Shown here: positions 26,021 through 35,602 of the stretch, piece by piece
Layout of the letters: each line of letters begins with the position of its first letter
Position numbering within the stretch: the first letter of the stretch is position 1
Source: Acidimicrobiales bacterium
Lineage (GTDB): Bacteria > Actinomycetota > Acidimicrobiia > Acidimicrobiales > Aldehydirespiratoraceae
Assembly (NCBI GenBank): GCA_040219515.1
Contig: JAVJSI010000011.1
Location: forward strand, 124,001-188,000
Length of the DNA: 64,000 bases
Direction of reading: 5' to 3'
The notes under the pieces: model-generated
What the model saw: the letters and a program-made list of their open reading frames with translations, nothing else
What the model was told of the DNA's origin: nothing
Databases searched by the model: none
Translations under genes and position numbers: made by a program

Positions 26021-26830
26021 TCAGAGGATCTGGGAGAGGAAGAGCTTTGTCCGCTCCTCCTGGGGGTTCGTGAAGAAGTGCTCGGGGGTGCCGACCTCGA
26101 CGATTTCGCCGCTCGCCATGAAGGCGACTCGGTCGGCGACCGCTCGGGCGAAGCCCATCTCGTGGGTGACGACGATCATCGTCATGCCCGACTCGGCGAG
26201 GTCCTGCATGGCGTCGAGCACCTCTTTGACCATCTCGGGGTCGAGCGCCGAGGTGGGCTCGTCGAACAGCATGACCTTGGGTTCCATGGCGAGCGCCCGG
26301 GCGATGGCGACCCGCTGCTGCTGACCGCCCGAGAGCTGTCCGGGGTGCTTCTTCGCCTGCTCGGGAATCTTGACCATCTCGAGGAGCTCCATCGCTGCTT
26401 TCTCCGCCGCAGCCTTCGGCTTCTTGCGCACCCGGCGGGGCCCGAGCGTGATGTTGTCGAGCACCGTCATGTGTGGGAACAGGTTGAAGGACTGGAAGAC
26501 CATCCCGCACTCTCGACGGATCTCCCGGATGTTGCGGATGTCCGAGGTCAGTTCGACGCCGTCGACGACGATCGTGCCGTTCGTGTGCTCTTCGAGATGG
26601 TTGATGCAGCGGATGAGCGTCGACTTGCCGGAGCCGGACGGGCCGATGACCACGACGACCTCCTGCTTGCCGACGACCAGGTTCACGTTCGTGAGCGCCT
26701 GGAACTCGCCGAAGAACTTGTCGACCCCCTGCACCGTGATGATCGGCTCGCCGGTGCCGCCGGCGACGGTGGCCGTGTTGGTCAGAGAGGTCATGCCTGG
26801 GGTTCCGTTGTCAGTTGGTTGATCGCTCAT
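26021..26830 (-). CDS. aapP: General amino-acid ABC transporter ATP-binding protein
   Basis: 269 residues. The Walker A motif is GPSGSGKST and [15 protein letters not shown] is the Q-loop. [17 protein letters not shown] is the ABC signature, [13 protein letters not shown] is Walker B, and VTHEMGFA is the H-loop. All are typical of the GlnQ/AapP polar amino-acid subgroup. An extra 25-residue Thr/Gly-rich N terminus precedes the domain, so Met at 26794 is an alternative start. Overlaps the upstream permease stop. Last gene of aapJ-Q-M-P. Confidence 0.93.
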   Translation of the reverse strand: MSDQPTDNGTPGMTSLTNTATVAGGTGEPIITVQGVDKFFGEFQALTNVNLVVGKQEVVVVIGPSGSGKSTLIRCINHLEEHTNGTIVVDGVELTSDIRNIREIRRECGMVFQSFNLFPHMTVLDNITLGPRRVRKKPKAAAEKAAMELLEMVKIPEQAKKHPGQLSGGQQQRVAIARALAMEPKVMLFDEPTSALDPEMVKEVLDAMQDLAESGMTMIVVTHEMGFARAVADRVAFMASGEIVEVGTPEHFFTNPQEERTKLFLSQIL

Positions 26831-28107
26831 CGCGTTCCTACTCCGAGTCGGGTTTCGAGACGTTGTGCTGCCCGTGACATCGAGAAGCACAAGGTCCAGT
26901 AGATGGTCCCCACGAAGGCGTAGGCCTCCGGCGTGTAGCCCTGGTTGGTGAACTCCGGTCGAGCCAGGACGACGTCGACGATGCCCAGCATCTCCTGGAG
27001 GCCGATGATCACCAGCAGCGAGACGTCCTTCAGCAACGAGATGAACTGGCCGATCAAGGCGGGGATCGAGTTGCGCAGCGCCTGGGGAAGCACGATCTGC
27101 CGGGTGATGGTGAAGGGGGAGAGTCCGAGCGCCTTGCCCGCCTCGACCTGCCCGGCCGGGACCGATTGGAGACCGCCGCGAACGACCTCGGCGACGTAGG
27201 CGCCGGAGAAGAGAGTGATCATGATGATCGCGCGGGGAATCGGGCCCGGAAGGGTTGCGCCCGGTGGGAACAGGAAGCCGAGGGCGAACTGGCCGATGAA
27301 GAGCAGGCTGATGAGCGGCACACCGCGGATGAGTTCGATGTAGCCGACCGCCAACGGCCGGATCAGCGGGAAGGTCGATCGGCGGGCGAGTGCCATGATG
27401 ACGCCGATCGGGAAGCTCAGCGAGACACCGGCGAAGGCCACGACGATGGTGAGCAGAAGCCCACCGAACTCGTCGATGTTGGACGGCGTGAAGTCGGTGA
27501 TGAGCCCGAAGGCCAGGAGGGTCAGCGCCAGCAGGATCCAGCCGGATCGGCGGCGAACGACCTGCGGCAATCGGCGCCCGAGCTGGTTGCCCGCGGCCAG
27601 CACGACGACCGCGCCCACCGTCAGCAGCGTCGGGGTGATCGTGCGGGTCATCGAGAGGATGAAGACGATGCCGACCAATGGGCCGCCGATCATCGCGGCG
27701 CGGGCCCCGAGCCGCATCGGCGGCGCTTCCTCGTTGTAGCCGAGGCCGGTCCCGATGCCCATGGCGAGCATGGCCGTGTAGATGCCGGCCCACAGCATCT
27801 CGTAGGAGATCCCCGTCCGGCCGAAGTCCTTGCCCACCATGTAGAACTCGAGCGGGCCGTTGTAGATGACTTCCCAGCGGGCCGTGATGAAGACGTAGTT
27901 GAACGTCTTGAACAGCACGAAGAGGATGAGCCCCCCGAAGAGCAGGGTCAGGATCGAGTTCTTCGTGTCCTTGAAGAGGTTCTTCCGGAGGATCTCGCGT
28001 ACTCCCCATCCGCTCTCGAGGAGCGGTGGGGGCTCGGATGCGATCGGCGTGCCGTCCACTCCCCCGCCCCCGTGGAGCCCGGTCGGAAGCTGTGCGTCGG
28101 GGGCCAT
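26827..28107 (-). CDS. aapM: General amino-acid ABC transporter permease (AapM type)
   Basis: 426 residues with an N-terminal hydrophilic tail and about eight hydrophobic segments. The C-terminal BPD_transp_1 domain has the coupling motif [25 protein letters not shown]. The extended N-terminal half is typical of AapM/BztC permeases rather than the short GlnP type. The ATG overlaps the aapQ stop by one base (TGATG), and its own stop overlaps aapP. Pairs with aapQ as a heterodimer in the membrane. Confidence 0.9.
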   Translation of the reverse strand: MAPDAQLPTGLHGGGGVDGTPIASEPPPLLESGWGVREILRKNLFKDTKNSILTLLFGGLILFVLFKTFNYVFITARWEVIYNGPLEFYMVGKDFGRTGISYEMLWAGIYTAMLAMGIGTGLGYNEEAPPMRLGARAAMIGGPLVGIVFILSMTRTITPTLLTVGAVVVLAAGNQLGRRLPQVVRRRSGWILLALTLLAFGLITDFTPSNIDEFGGLLLTIVVAFAGVSLSFPIGVIMALARRSTFPLIRPLAVGYIELIRGVPLISLLFIGQFALGFLFPPGATLPGPIPRAIIMITLFSGAYVAEVVRGGLQSVPAGQVEAGKALGLSPFTITRQIVLPQALRNSIPALIGQFISLLKDVSLLVIIGLQEMLGIVDVVLARPEFTNQGYTPEAYAFVGTIYWTLCFSMSRAAQRLETRLGVGTR

Positions 28108-29291
28108 CAGCGGGACTCCAGCGACAGTCGTCGGTTGAAGAAGTTGGCGATCAGCGAGATGCCGAGGCTGAAGGTCAGGTAGCAGAACATCAGGATGATC
28201 AGCGCCTGCAACGCGGGTGTGGCGTTGTTCGACACCCGCCCGAAGATCGAGGTGATCTCCACGTACGAAATCGCGACGGCGAGCGACGAGTTCTTGGTGA
28301 TGTTCAGGTACTGGCTGGCCAGCGGCGGGATCATGATCCGGAAGGCCTGCGGCAGGATGACGTAGCGGTACCGCTGGAACGTCGAGAGCGCGATGGCCTG
28401 CGCCGCCTCGGCCTGCCCCTTGTGGATCGCCTGGATGGACCCTCGCACGATCTCGGCGACGTGGCTCGCGGTGTAGAGCACCAGGGCGATGGTGAGACCG
28501 ATGTAGGGCGGGAAGATGTTCATGCCGCCACCGACCTGGCGGCCGTCGATGACCGCCGGATCGAGCGAGAGCGCGTTGCCGGCGACGAAGTTGCCGATGG
28601 CCAGCACGATCAGGAAAGCGATGCCGCCGTAGAGCAGACCCCGTGGAGGTTCGCCGGTCTCCTCGTTGACCTTGCGCCGCCACAGGCTGACACCGACCAC
28701 GGCGAGCATTGCGACACCGACGAAGCCGACGAACATGAGGAGGTTGGCATCGGGGTTGAACCACGGGATACCGATGCCGCGGTTCGAGATCACGAAGGCA
28801 TCGAACGGGGTGACGTCGTCGGTGATCTGGGGAAGGTTCAGGAGGATGATCACCAGGTAGGTGATGAAGATCCACAGCAGGACCGGGATGTTGCGGAAGA
28901 CCTCGACATAGATGGTGCCGACGGCCCGAACGAGCAGGTTTTCGCTCAGACGCATGATGCCGATGATCACGCCGAGCGCGGTGCACAGCGGGATACCCAC
29001 GACGATCACCCGGAGGGTGTTGAGGTACCCGGCCCAGTAGGCCTTGCGAATCGAGTAGTCGGCGCTGTCGGCGAGCCCGGGAATGGCGAAGCGGGCCTGA
29101 TTGTCGAGGAAGTCGAAACCGGTGGGCAGACCGGCATCCTCGAGGTTGGTGATCGCGTTGTCGTAGAGGCGGTAGACCACGTAGGCGACGACGCCCACGA
29201 CCGCGAATTGAAACGCCCAGCGGAGGACGCGCACGTTGCGGTACAGCGGCGGCTTCGTCGGCGTGTGGATCTCCTGCTCGACGGTCGTCAA
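28107..29291 (-). CDS. aapQ: General amino-acid ABC transporter permease (AapQ type)
   Basis: 394 residues from a TTG at 29291 preceded by AAAGGA; the frame continues upstream but without a ribosome site. The coupling motif is [48 protein letters not shown] is the classic early permease block, and the long middle insertion is characteristic of AapQ/BztB. A strong intercistronic hairpin pair lies between aapJ and this gene, so permease levels are probably lower than those of the binding protein. Confidence 0.9.
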   Translation of the reverse strand: MTTVEQEIHTPTKPPLYRNVRVLRWAFQFAVVGVVAYVVYRLYDNAITNLEDAGLPTGFDFLDNQARFAIPGLADSADYSIRKAYWAGYLNTLRVIVVGIPLCTALGVIIGIMRLSENLLVRAVGTIYVEVFRNIPVLLWIFITYLVIILLNLPQITDDVTPFDAFVISNRGIGIPWFNPDANLLMFVGFVGVAMLAVVGVSLWRRKVNEETGEPPRGLLYGGIAFLIVLAIGNFVAGNALSLDPAVIDGRQVGGGMNIFPPYIGLTIALVLYTASHVAEIVRGSIQAIHKGQAEAAQAIALSTFQRYRYVILPQAFRIMIPPLASQYLNITKNSSLAVAISYVEITSIFGRVSNNATPALQALIILMFCYLTFSLGISLIANFFNRRLSLESR

Positions 29292-29325
29292 GAAGGTTCC
29301 TTTCAGGTGTGAATCCGGCGACGAA

Positions 29326-29355
29326 TGTGGGGCAGGGCCGAAGCCCTGCCCCACA
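29326..29355 (-). terminator. Intercistronic hairpin (attenuator or RNA stabiliser) between aapJ and aapQ
   Basis: TGTGGGGCAGGGC (29326-29338) pairs perfectly with GCCCTGCCCCACA (29343-29355) around a CGAA loop: 13 bp, very GC-rich. No T run follows, so partial termination or protection of the upstream aapJ mRNA is more likely than full termination. Confidence 0.7.
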
Positions 29356-29368
29356 GCTCGTTCGCTGA

Positions 29369-29390
29369 CTTCAGGTCAGATGACCTGAAG
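29369..29390 (-). terminator. Second intercistronic hairpin after aapJ
   Basis: CTTCAGGTCA (29369-29378) and TGACCTGAAG (29381-29390) are perfect inverted repeats with two bases between them, starting 5 bp past the aapJ stop. In tandem with the GC-rich hairpin at 29326-29355. Confidence 0.6.
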
Positions 29391-29395
29391 CGGAA

Positions 29396-30520
29396 TCAGT
29401 TGACCGGGGCTCCGTAGAGGATGCCGCCCTGGGTGTAGAGCTGGTTGTATCCCTCGGGAATCCCCAGCGGGGCGATGTTGCGGTCGTAGATCTCCTGATA
29501 GTTGCCCACCGCTTCGATGACACGGACTGCCCAGTCAGCGGTCGGGAACCCGAGGCCGGACTCCGCGTCGTTGACGAACTTGTCGATGGCACCGTTCTCA
29601 CCAGGGGTGACGTCACCGATGTTCTCGGAAGTGAGTCCGAACTCCTCGGCGTTGAACGTGGCGAACACGACCCACTGAACGACGTCGAAGAAATCGTCGT
29701 CGCCTTCACGGGTGGCCGGGCCGAGGGGCTCCTTCGACATGGTGTCGTCGAGGATGGTCACGTCGCCGTCGTAGGTCGCCGCGAAGGAGGCGAGCCCGGA
29801 CTTGTCCGTCACGTAGCCGTCGCAGGCGCCACTCGAGAAGTTCGAGGTGACTGCGGCCTCGTCGGCAACATTCAACGGCTCGTAGCTGATGCCGAGGTTG
29901 CTGAAGTAGATCTCGAGGTTGATCTCGGTGGTCGTACCGGTCTGCACGCAGATGATGGTGCCGTCCATGTCGGCGACCTCGGTGAAGCCGGAGTCCGCGT
30001 TCACGAGCATGCCCGCACCGTCGTAGAAGGTCGTGGCGGCCCACTGGAGGCCCAGGGCGCCGTCTCGCGACGAGGTCCATGTGCCGTTTCGGATCAGTAC
30101 GTCGATTTCGCCCGACTGAAGGGCCGTGAAGCGAGTCTCGGCGGTGAGGTCGGTGTATTCCACCGCATCGGGATCGTCGAGCAGCGCGGCAGCGATGGCC
30201 CGGCAGTAGTCGACATCGAGGCCGGTGTAGTTGCCGTCGGCATCGACGTTGGAGAACCCGAGCAGCTGGCCGTTGACGCCACAGTTCAGCACACCGCGGT
30301 CGATGATCGTCTGGATGGTCTGTCCCTCGTCCTGGACGAGGTCGACGGTGTCGTCGTCGTCGCCGCCGGTGTCACCGGTGTCGGTGTCGCCGCCGTCGGT
30401 GTCACCGCTGTCGGTGTCGCCGCCGTCGGCGTCGTCAGAACTGTCGTCGCCGCACGCGGTCGCGAGCAGGGTGAAACTGAACAGGACGGCGAGAAGCCGC
30501 AACATCCAATGGTTTCGCAT
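29396..30520 (-). CDS. aapJ: General amino-acid ABC transporter substrate-binding lipoprotein
   Basis: 374 residues. The signal peptide ends LLATAC, a lipobox. It is followed by a 45-residue Asp/Gly/Thr linker (GDTDSGDTDGG...), then an SBP_bac_3 fold of the AapJ/BztA type (RGVLNCGVNGQLLGFSNVDADGNYTGLDVDYCRAIAAA). It captures a broad range of L-amino acids outside the membrane for AapQMP. The acidic linker resembles those of other actinobacterial lipoproteins and probably spans the wall matrix. First gene of the operon, with a good upstream promoter. Confidence 0.93.
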   Translation of the reverse strand: MRNHWMLRLLAVLFSFTLLATACGDDSSDDADGGDTDSGDTDGGDTDTGDTGGDDDDTVDLVQDEGQTIQTIIDRGVLNCGVNGQLLGFSNVDADGNYTGLDVDYCRAIAAALLDDPDAVEYTDLTAETRFTALQSGEIDVLIRNGTWTSSRDGALGLQWAATTFYDGAGMLVNADSGFTEVADMDGTIICVQTGTTTEINLEIYFSNLGISYEPLNVADEAAVTSNFSSGACDGYVTDKSGLASFAATYDGDVTILDDTMSKEPLGPATREGDDDFFDVVQWVVFATFNAEEFGLTSENIGDVTPGENGAIDKFVNDAESGLGFPTADWAVRVIEAVGNYQEIYDRNIAPLGIPEGYNQLYTQGGILYGAPVN

Positions 30521-30556
30521 TATCCCTCCAATGGGTTCCCTATTTGGGTGAAGACG

Positions 30557-30585
30557 ACCCTACACAGTGTTGACTTCGCTGTCAG
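30557..30585 (-). promoter_or_regulatory. Promoter of aapJQMP
   Basis: On the minus strand, CTGACA (30585-30580) and TAGGGT (30562-30557) are separated by exactly 17 bases, giving a leader of about 30 bases that contains GGAGGG before the ATG. It is the best sigma-70-type promoter seen in the window. The rest of the 30521-30752 gap holds no gene or clear terminator for mpa. Confidence 0.65.
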
Positions 30586-30752
30586 CAGATGGTCGCCGAT
30601 GCGACAGTTGACGTTCACCCGCCGGACACACACATTGCGCAGCACAACAGGCCGCAACGGTGTTCTTCAGCACATGGCGGCCACAGGAACGTAAAGGCTC
30701 TGCAACAACGCGGCGGCCCCCATTGGACCCACGACCCGGGTCGAACGGGTGC

Positions 30753-32492
30753 TCAGAGGTACTGGCCGGTGGCCACCGAGTCGATCGACTTCCCGCCGGA
30801 TGCGTCGTTGTCGGTGTGGATGAGCGTGCGCACGTAGACGATGCGTTCGCCCTTCTTTCCCGAGATCTTCGCCCAGTCGTCGGGGTTGGTGGTGTTCGGA
30901 AGGTCTTCGTGCTCCTTGAATTCCTGGCGGATCGAGGAGAGCAGGTCGTCGGTGCGGATACCGCGCTCGCCGCCGGCGATCTCGCGCTTGATGGCCAACT
31001 TCTTGGCCCGGCGCACGATGTTCTCGATCATGGCGCCCGAAGAGAAGTCCTTGAAGAACATGACCTCTTTGTCGCCGTTCTGGTACGTGACTTCGAGGAA
31101 GCGGTTCGCGTCGTCTTCTCGGTACATCTCGCGAACGGTGTCTTCGATCATCGCCTGAATGGCCTTGTGGATGTCGCCGCCACCCTCGGTCTCGATCATG
31201 CCCTCGTCGATGGGGACATCGGCCGTGAGATAGCGGGCGAAGATCGGAATGGCCGCCTCGGCGTCGGGGCGCTCGATCTTGATCTTCACGTCGAGTCGTC
31301 CGGGCCGGAGGATGGCCGGATCGATGAGATCCTCCCGGTTCGACGCACCGATGACGATGACGTTGCGCAGCGTCTCGACGCCGTCGATCTCGGCCAACAG
31401 CTGGGGCACGATGGTGGACTCGATGTCGGAGCTGATCCCACTGCCTCGGGTGCGGAACAGTGATTCCATCTCGTCGAAGAACACGATGACCGGCCAGCCC
31501 TCCTCGCTCTTCTCGCGAGCCCGCTGGAACACCAGGCGTATCTGGCGCTCGGTCTCCCCCACGTACTTGTTGAGCAGCTCCGGGCCCTTGATGTTGAGAA
31601 AGAAGCTGCGGGCCTCCTTGTCGCCGGAGACCTCGGCCACCTTCTTGGCCAGACTGTTGGCCACGGCCTTCGCGATGAGTGTCTTGCCGCAGCCGGGTGG
31701 ACCGTAGAGCAGGATCCCCTTCGGTGCGGGCAGGTCGTACTCGGCGAACAACGCGCTGTGGACGAAGGGCAGCTCGACCGCGTCGGTGATCTCCTCGATC
31801 TGCGTGTCGAGGCCGCCGACGTCGTCGTAGGACACGTCGGGCACCTCCTCGAGCACGAGATCCTCCACCTCGGGGCGCGGGAGCCGCTCGAGCACCACAC
31901 CGGCACGCGGGTCGATGAGCAGGGTGTCGCCGCTGCGGAGGGGTTGGGAACGGGCGACGTCGCCGATCTCCACGACCCGTTCCTCGTCGGCGCGGCCGAT
32001 GATCAGGGCACGGTCGCCGCCGTCGAGCACGTCCTTGAGCGTGGCGACCTCGCCGGTGCGATCCGGGTTGCGCGCCAGGACGACGTTGAACGACTCGTTG
32101 AGCACGACCTCCTGGCCGAGTTCGAGCTGTCCGGCGAGTTCGGGCTGCACCGCGACACGCATCTTGCGGCCGCCGGCGTGGACGTCGACCGTCCCGTCGT
32201 CGTTGGCACCGAGCACCGTGCCGTAGCCCGAGGGCGGCTGGGTCAGCTTGTCCACCTCGTCGCGCAGGGTGGAGATGTGTTCGCGTGCTTCGCGCAGGGT
32301 GTAGGTGAGCTTCTCGTTCTGGGACACGGCCTTGCTGAGTTGCCCCTTGGTCTCGAGCAGGCGCTCCTCGAGGGTGCGTACCCGCTTGGGCGAGTCCTGG
32401 AGACGACGCCGCAGCGCGGTCACCTCGTCCTCGAGTTCGGCGGCGAGCATCCGAAGCCGGTTCACCTCGGCGGCGGTGTCATGGTCCTCCAC
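30753..32492 (-). CDS. mpa: Proteasome-activating AAA ATPase Mpa/ARC
   Basis: 579 residues from GTG 32492, with GGAGG four bases upstream. An N-terminal coiled coil (about 8-85) captures Pup, and two OB domains (about 90-230) follow. The AAA domain has [23 protein letters not shown] as sensor 1 and RPGRLD. The extreme C terminus is GQYL, the docking motif for the proteasome alpha ring. It unfolds pupylated proteins and feeds them to PrcAB. Separated from dop here by the aap operon. Confidence 0.96.
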   Translation of the reverse strand: MEDHDTAAEVNRLRMLAAELEDEVTALRRRLQDSPKRVRTLEERLLETKGQLSKAVSQNEKLTYTLREAREHISTLRDEVDKLTQPPSGYGTVLGANDDGTVDVHAGGRKMRVAVQPELAGQLELGQEVVLNESFNVVLARNPDRTGEVATLKDVLDGGDRALIIGRADEERVVEIGDVARSQPLRSGDTLLIDPRAGVVLERLPRPEVEDLVLEEVPDVSYDDVGGLDTQIEEITDAVELPFVHSALFAEYDLPAPKGILLYGPPGCGKTLIAKAVANSLAKKVAEVSGDKEARSFFLNIKGPELLNKYVGETERQIRLVFQRAREKSEEGWPVIVFFDEMESLFRTRGSGISSDIESTIVPQLLAEIDGVETLRNVIVIGASNREDLIDPAILRPGRLDVKIKIERPDAEAAIPIFARYLTADVPIDEGMIETEGGGDIHKAIQAMIEDTVREMYREDDANRFLEVTYQNGDKEVMFFKDFSSGAMIENIVRRAKKLAIKREIAGGERGIRTDDLLSSIRQEFKEHEDLPNTTNPDDWAKISGKKGERIVYVRTLIHTDNDASGGKSIDSVATGQYL

Positions 32493-32528
32493 GGTTCCTC
32501 CATCTCGTCGGCAACCCAACTCGGGGTC

Positions 32529-32534
32529 ACCCTA
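32529..32534 (-). promoter_or_regulatory. -10 element TAGGGT for mpa
   Basis: TAGGGT lies 36 bases before the GTG, leaving a short leader with the GGAGG ribosome site. No good -35 is visible. Confidence 0.45.
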
Positions 32535-32683
32535 GACCCGGCTCCCGTACTGTCGTCGGACGCCCCGAGCCTGGCACAAGGTGAGCCACGCTCCGTGGCG
32601 ACCCGGCGGCGTGTTGGATTTCACCGGCCAGGATGACGGTCGAACTTGATTCCGACCGTTATGCTGCCGACCAGTAAGGTGTT

Positions 32684-32711
32684 CCGACGTTCGGGTCTCC
32701 CGACGTTCGGG
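32684..32711. repeat. Two direct repeats CCGACGTTCGGG upstream of the ferredoxin gene
   Basis: CCGACGTTCGGG occurs at 32684-32695 and 32700-32711 (16-bp period), in the region between mpa and the ferredoxin gene. Possible operator for a dimeric regulator of the ferredoxin gene. A TATGCT -10-like sequence is at 32660-32665. Confidence 0.5.
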
Positions 32712-32769
32712 ACGCGAGTACGCCAGAGCGGGTCACCCGCTTCGAAACACAGTGAGGTCAGCACCACTC

Positions 32770-33003
32770 ATGAAGGTTTGGATCGACCAGGATCTTTGCA
32801 CCGGCGATGGCCTCTGCGAAGAAATCGCCCCCGACGTCTTCACCCTTCTCGACGACGGACTGGCCTATGTGAAGGAAGGCGACAAGATCTACTCCGACCC
32901 GGGCGGCCCCGAGGGCCTCGCGGTCGTGAAGGCCGGCCAGGAAGAGGCCACCATCGAGTCGGCCGAAGAGTGCCCCGGCGAGTGCATCTTCATCGAGATC
33001 TGA
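32770..33003 (+). CDS. Small ferredoxin, CxxDxxC...C type
   Basis: 77 residues from the ATG at 32770. C10, D13 and C16 (CTGDGLC) and C68-P form the ferredoxin ligand set. The Asp takes the place of the second cysteine, as in the Pyrococcus-type cluster, which can exist as 3Fe-4S or 4Fe-4S. An additional C72 replaces the usual Ala in CPxxAI. Actinobacterial relatives donate electrons to cytochromes P450 and related oxygenases; none is in the window. Convergent with the serine protease gene across a hairpin terminator. Confidence 0.9.
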   Translation: MKVWIDQDLCTGDGLCEEIAPDVFTLLDDGLAYVKEGDKIYSDPGGPEGLAVVKAGQEEATIESAEECPGECIFIEI

Positions 33004-33043
33004 TCGAAATCGCCGCACGGCGCCGACGACGAATTCGCGAATG

Positions 33044-33071
33044 AACGAGGGGGGCTGCGGCCCCTCTCGTT
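33044..33071. terminator. Bidirectional terminator between ferredoxin and serine protease genes
   Basis: AACGAGGGGGGC (33044-33055), loop TGCG, then GCCCCTCTCGTT (33060-33071): a 12-bp stem with one G-U pair, lying between convergent stops. Confidence 0.75.
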
Positions 33072-33087
33072 TCGCGTCGGGCCCGTC

Positions 33088-33849
33088 TCAGCAATCCGGG
33101 ACGGTCTGGTTCGGGTCGAGACCGCGGGCCATGAGCTCCTCGATGGCGGTGCTGCGCACCGCGTAGCCCACGCCTTCCCCCGCCGTGGAGGTGGCGAAGG
33201 CGACACCGATCACCTCGCCGGTGCGGTCGACGAGCGCGGCGCCCGAGTCCCCCACTTGGACCTCGGCGGCGATGAGCCAGGCCGGCCGTTCGACCCGTGT
33301 GGTGCTGCCGACCGACTCGATGCGCACGGTGACCCGTCGCTCGACGCGATAGGGCGTGGGGTCGGCGAAGCCGCCGCGCTCCCAGCCGACGAGCACGCCG
33401 GTCGAGCCGTTGGCCGCGCGTTCGGTGAGCGGCAGCGGCACGAAGTCGGCATCGGGCACGTCGAGAATCGCAAGGTCGGCGTCGGCGTCGAACGCCACCG
33501 GGGTACCGATGAACTCGTCACCGTCGAACGTGTGGACGGTGATCTCGTCGATGCCCAGGATCACATGGGCGTTGGTGACCACCAGCGTGTCGGTGAGCGC
33601 GAACCCCGATCCCGAGGCGACGCGGCCGCAGGCCACGCCCTGGATGCTCACCGTCGACGGCAGCACGGCGGCGAGCTGCTGTTCGGAAAGGCCGTGATCG
33701 TCGGGAACCGGGCCCACGTCGGGAGTGGTGGCCGAGGCCGCGGGTGTGGCGACGGGATCGTCGCTGCCGCAGGCGGACACGGACGCGACCAGGGCCATGG
33801 CAACGACGGACTGCAGCCACCGCACCCGTCGGCGGCCGGGAGGCCTCAT
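33088..33849 (-). CDS. Trypsin-like serine protease lipoprotein
   Basis: 253 residues. The ATG overlaps the trmI stop (ATGA). The signal peptide ends VSAC, giving a lipidated Cys27. The chymotrypsin-fold triad is H95 (VVTNAHVIL), D125 (DADADLAIL) and S202 (VQVGDSGAAL). No PDZ domain follows, unlike HtrA. It resembles mycobacterial MarP-like or small DegP-like proteases acting outside the membrane; substrate unknown. Last gene of the long minus-strand operon that starts at 38680. Confidence 0.88.
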   Translation of the reverse strand: MRPPGRRRVRWLQSVVAMALVASVSACGSDDPVATPAASATTPDVGPVPDDHGLSEQQLAAVLPSTVSIQGVACGRVASGSGFALTDTLVVTNAHVILGIDEITVHTFDGDEFIGTPVAFDADADLAILDVPDADFVPLPLTERAANGSTGVLVGWERGGFADPTPYRVERRVTVRIESVGSTTRVERPAWLIAAEVQVGDSGAALVDRTGEVIGVAFATSTAGEGVGYAVRSTAIEELMARGLDPNQTVPDC

Positions 33850-34625
33850 TCCTCCAGGAGCCGGGCGTGCGTGAGGAAGCCCGTGTGGGCCACCATCCGG
33901 TGGTCGGGACGCACGGCGGTGCCCTGCACGTGCCATCCGCGATTGAGCACTTCGACGGTCTCGGCGAAGCCGAGCTTGGATTCCTCGAGCGCGTCGTGGA
34001 GTTGGGAGACCTGGATGATGCTCGGCGTGTAGGCCACGAAGATGCCGCCGGGCCGGAGGGCCTTCTCGGCATGGGGTACGACCTGCCACGGTTCGGGCAG
34101 ATCCAGGACGATCCGGTCGAGGTCGGTCTCGTCGATGCCCTCGTAGACGTCGTGGAGATGGGTGGTGTAGTGCTCCATCGCCGCCGGGCCGAGGAAGCGG
34201 GTCACGTTCTCCCGGGCCTTCTCGAGGAAGTCCTCGCGGATCTCGTAGCCGGTGATCTCGGCGCCCGCCCGCAGCATCCCGATGGACAACGCGCCACTAC
34301 CGAGACCGGACTCGAGCACCCGAGCGCCAGGGAAGATGTCGGCCAGGATGAGGATCGGGCCGATGTCCTTCGGGTAGATGACCTGCGCGCCGCGGGGCAT
34401 CTTCAGAATGAAGTCGCTGATGGTCGGGCGCAGGGCGGTGAAGACCATGCCGCGGGTGGAACGAAACGTGGTGCCCTCCGGCGACCCGATCATGTCGTCG
34501 TGGGGCAGGACACCCGAGTGGGAATGGAACTCTCCCCCATCGGCCAGGTCGATCAGGTAGCGCCGCAGCTTGCGGTCGATCAGCATGACCGGCTCGCCCG
34601 CAGTGAGCGGTCCGCTGCGGCTCAT
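33846..34625 (-). CDS. trmI: tRNA (adenine-58-N1)-methyltransferase TrmI
   Basis: 259 residues. An N-terminal beta domain is followed by a SAM-binding Rossmann fold with VLESGLGSGALS (motif I). GYEIREDFLEKA and DRIVLDLPEPW (motif IV) are the standard TrmI signatures. It methylates A58 in the tRNA T-loop. The mycobacterial orthologue Rv2118c also lies near mpa. The ATG overlaps the ttuA stop (ATGA), so TrmI and the T-loop thiolation enzyme are translationally coupled. Confidence 0.94.
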   Translation of the reverse strand: MSRSGPLTAGEPVMLIDRKLRRYLIDLADGGEFHSHSGVLPHDDMIGSPEGTTFRSTRGMVFTALRPTISDFILKMPRGAQVIYPKDIGPILILADIFPGARVLESGLGSGALSIGMLRAGAEITGYEIREDFLEKARENVTRFLGPAAMEHYTTHLHDVYEGIDETDLDRIVLDLPEPWQVVPHAEKALRPGGIFVAYTPSIIQVSQLHDALEESKLGFAETVEVLNRGWHVQGTAVRPDHRMVAHTGFLTHARLLEE

Positions 34626-35578
34626 CGCCGTGCCCCCGAGCGGCGGCGGGTGCGCCCCAGCTCGATCGGAACGGCATCGGTGGCCCGTTCGGTGAGGCGG
34701 CAGAACGCACAGACGTCGTTGGAGCTCGGCGCGCCGCAGCGCGCACAGGGGGTGATGATCACGTCGGCAGTCTCGCCCGTCGGGACGACAAAGCGGTCGG
34801 CGGCGCGGTCGAGGAACCCGAAGAAGAACGCGTGCTTCGCGCCCGGCGAGTCGACCTCGATGTCGTTCAGGGCGGCCTTGTAGGAGAGATGCTTGTTGCC
34901 GGCCGCCATGGGGCACTCGTCGACGAGATAGTCGATTCCGCGCATCAGGCAGTAGGCCGCGGTCTCGCGTTCGGTCAGCCGGACGAGCGGTTTCACCTTC
35001 TTCGGAAAGCCGTTGGCCGCAGGGAGATGGGGCGACTGGCGGCCCAGGTAGTCGGTCTGCCAGTGCAACACGTTGCCCATCAGCACGGCGGCTTCGTCGT
35101 CGAGGTTGTGGCCGGTGACGATGGCGTCGTAGCCGCCCCGGCGAGCCGCCTCGTCGAAGAGGTGACGCTTCGACAACCCGCAGGCCGAGCAGGGCGCCCG
35201 CTTGGCGGCGCGGCTGCCGTGGGGAACGTCGAAGCCGTGGTCGCGCAACAGGTCGTCGACCAACAGCGTCAGACCACGGGCCTCGGCGAAGCGCTCGGCG
35301 AACCCCCGCGACTCGCGGCTGTACTCGCCGATGCCGAGCCCGATGTAGAACCCGTCGGCCTGGTAGCCGAGCTCGAGCAGGATGTCCCAGACGGCGAGCG
35401 AGTCCTTGCCGCCGCTGACGGCAACCAGCACCCGGTCGTCGTCGGCGAGCATCGAGAACTCGTCGATCGCCTTCCTGGTCTGATCGCGGCAGAGGCGAAG
35501 GAAGTGTTCCTGGCAGAAGTTCGCGTTGTGGCGGCGAACATCGATCAGGGCCGGGCCCCGGCACACCTGGCACTTCAC
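34622..35578 (-). CDS. ttuA: TtuA/Ncs6-family tRNA 2-thiolation enzyme
   Basis: 318 residues. There is an N-terminal zinc finger (C3, C6, C22, H25). The PP-loop is VAVSGGKDS (52-60). C130/C133 and C222 are placed as the Fe-S cluster ligands of TtuA, and a C-terminal second zinc knuckle is present (CARC...CAFC). The family activates uridine with ATP and inserts sulfur from a ubiquitin-like carrier, at position 54 in TtuA. The neighbours are a ThiS/TtuB-like carrier 24 bp upstream and TrmI overlapping downstream. Position 54 rather than 34 is inferred from this context. Confidence 0.88.
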   Translation of the reverse strand: MKCQVCRGPALIDVRRHNANFCQEHFLRLCRDQTRKAIDEFSMLADDDRVLVAVSGGKDSLAVWDILLELGYQADGFYIGLGIGEYSRESRGFAERFAEARGLTLLVDDLLRDHGFDVPHGSRAAKRAPCSACGLSKRHLFDEAARRGGYDAIVTGHNLDDEAAVLMGNVLHWQTDYLGRQSPHLPAANGFPKKVKPLVRLTERETAAYCLMRGIDYLVDECPMAAGNKHLSYKAALNDIEVDSPGAKHAFFFGFLDRAADRFVVPTGETADVIITPCARCGAPSSNDVCAFCRLTERATDAVPIELGRTRRRSGARR

Positions 35579-35602
35579 GGCAGGGTCTCCGTCACGGGGG
35601 CC

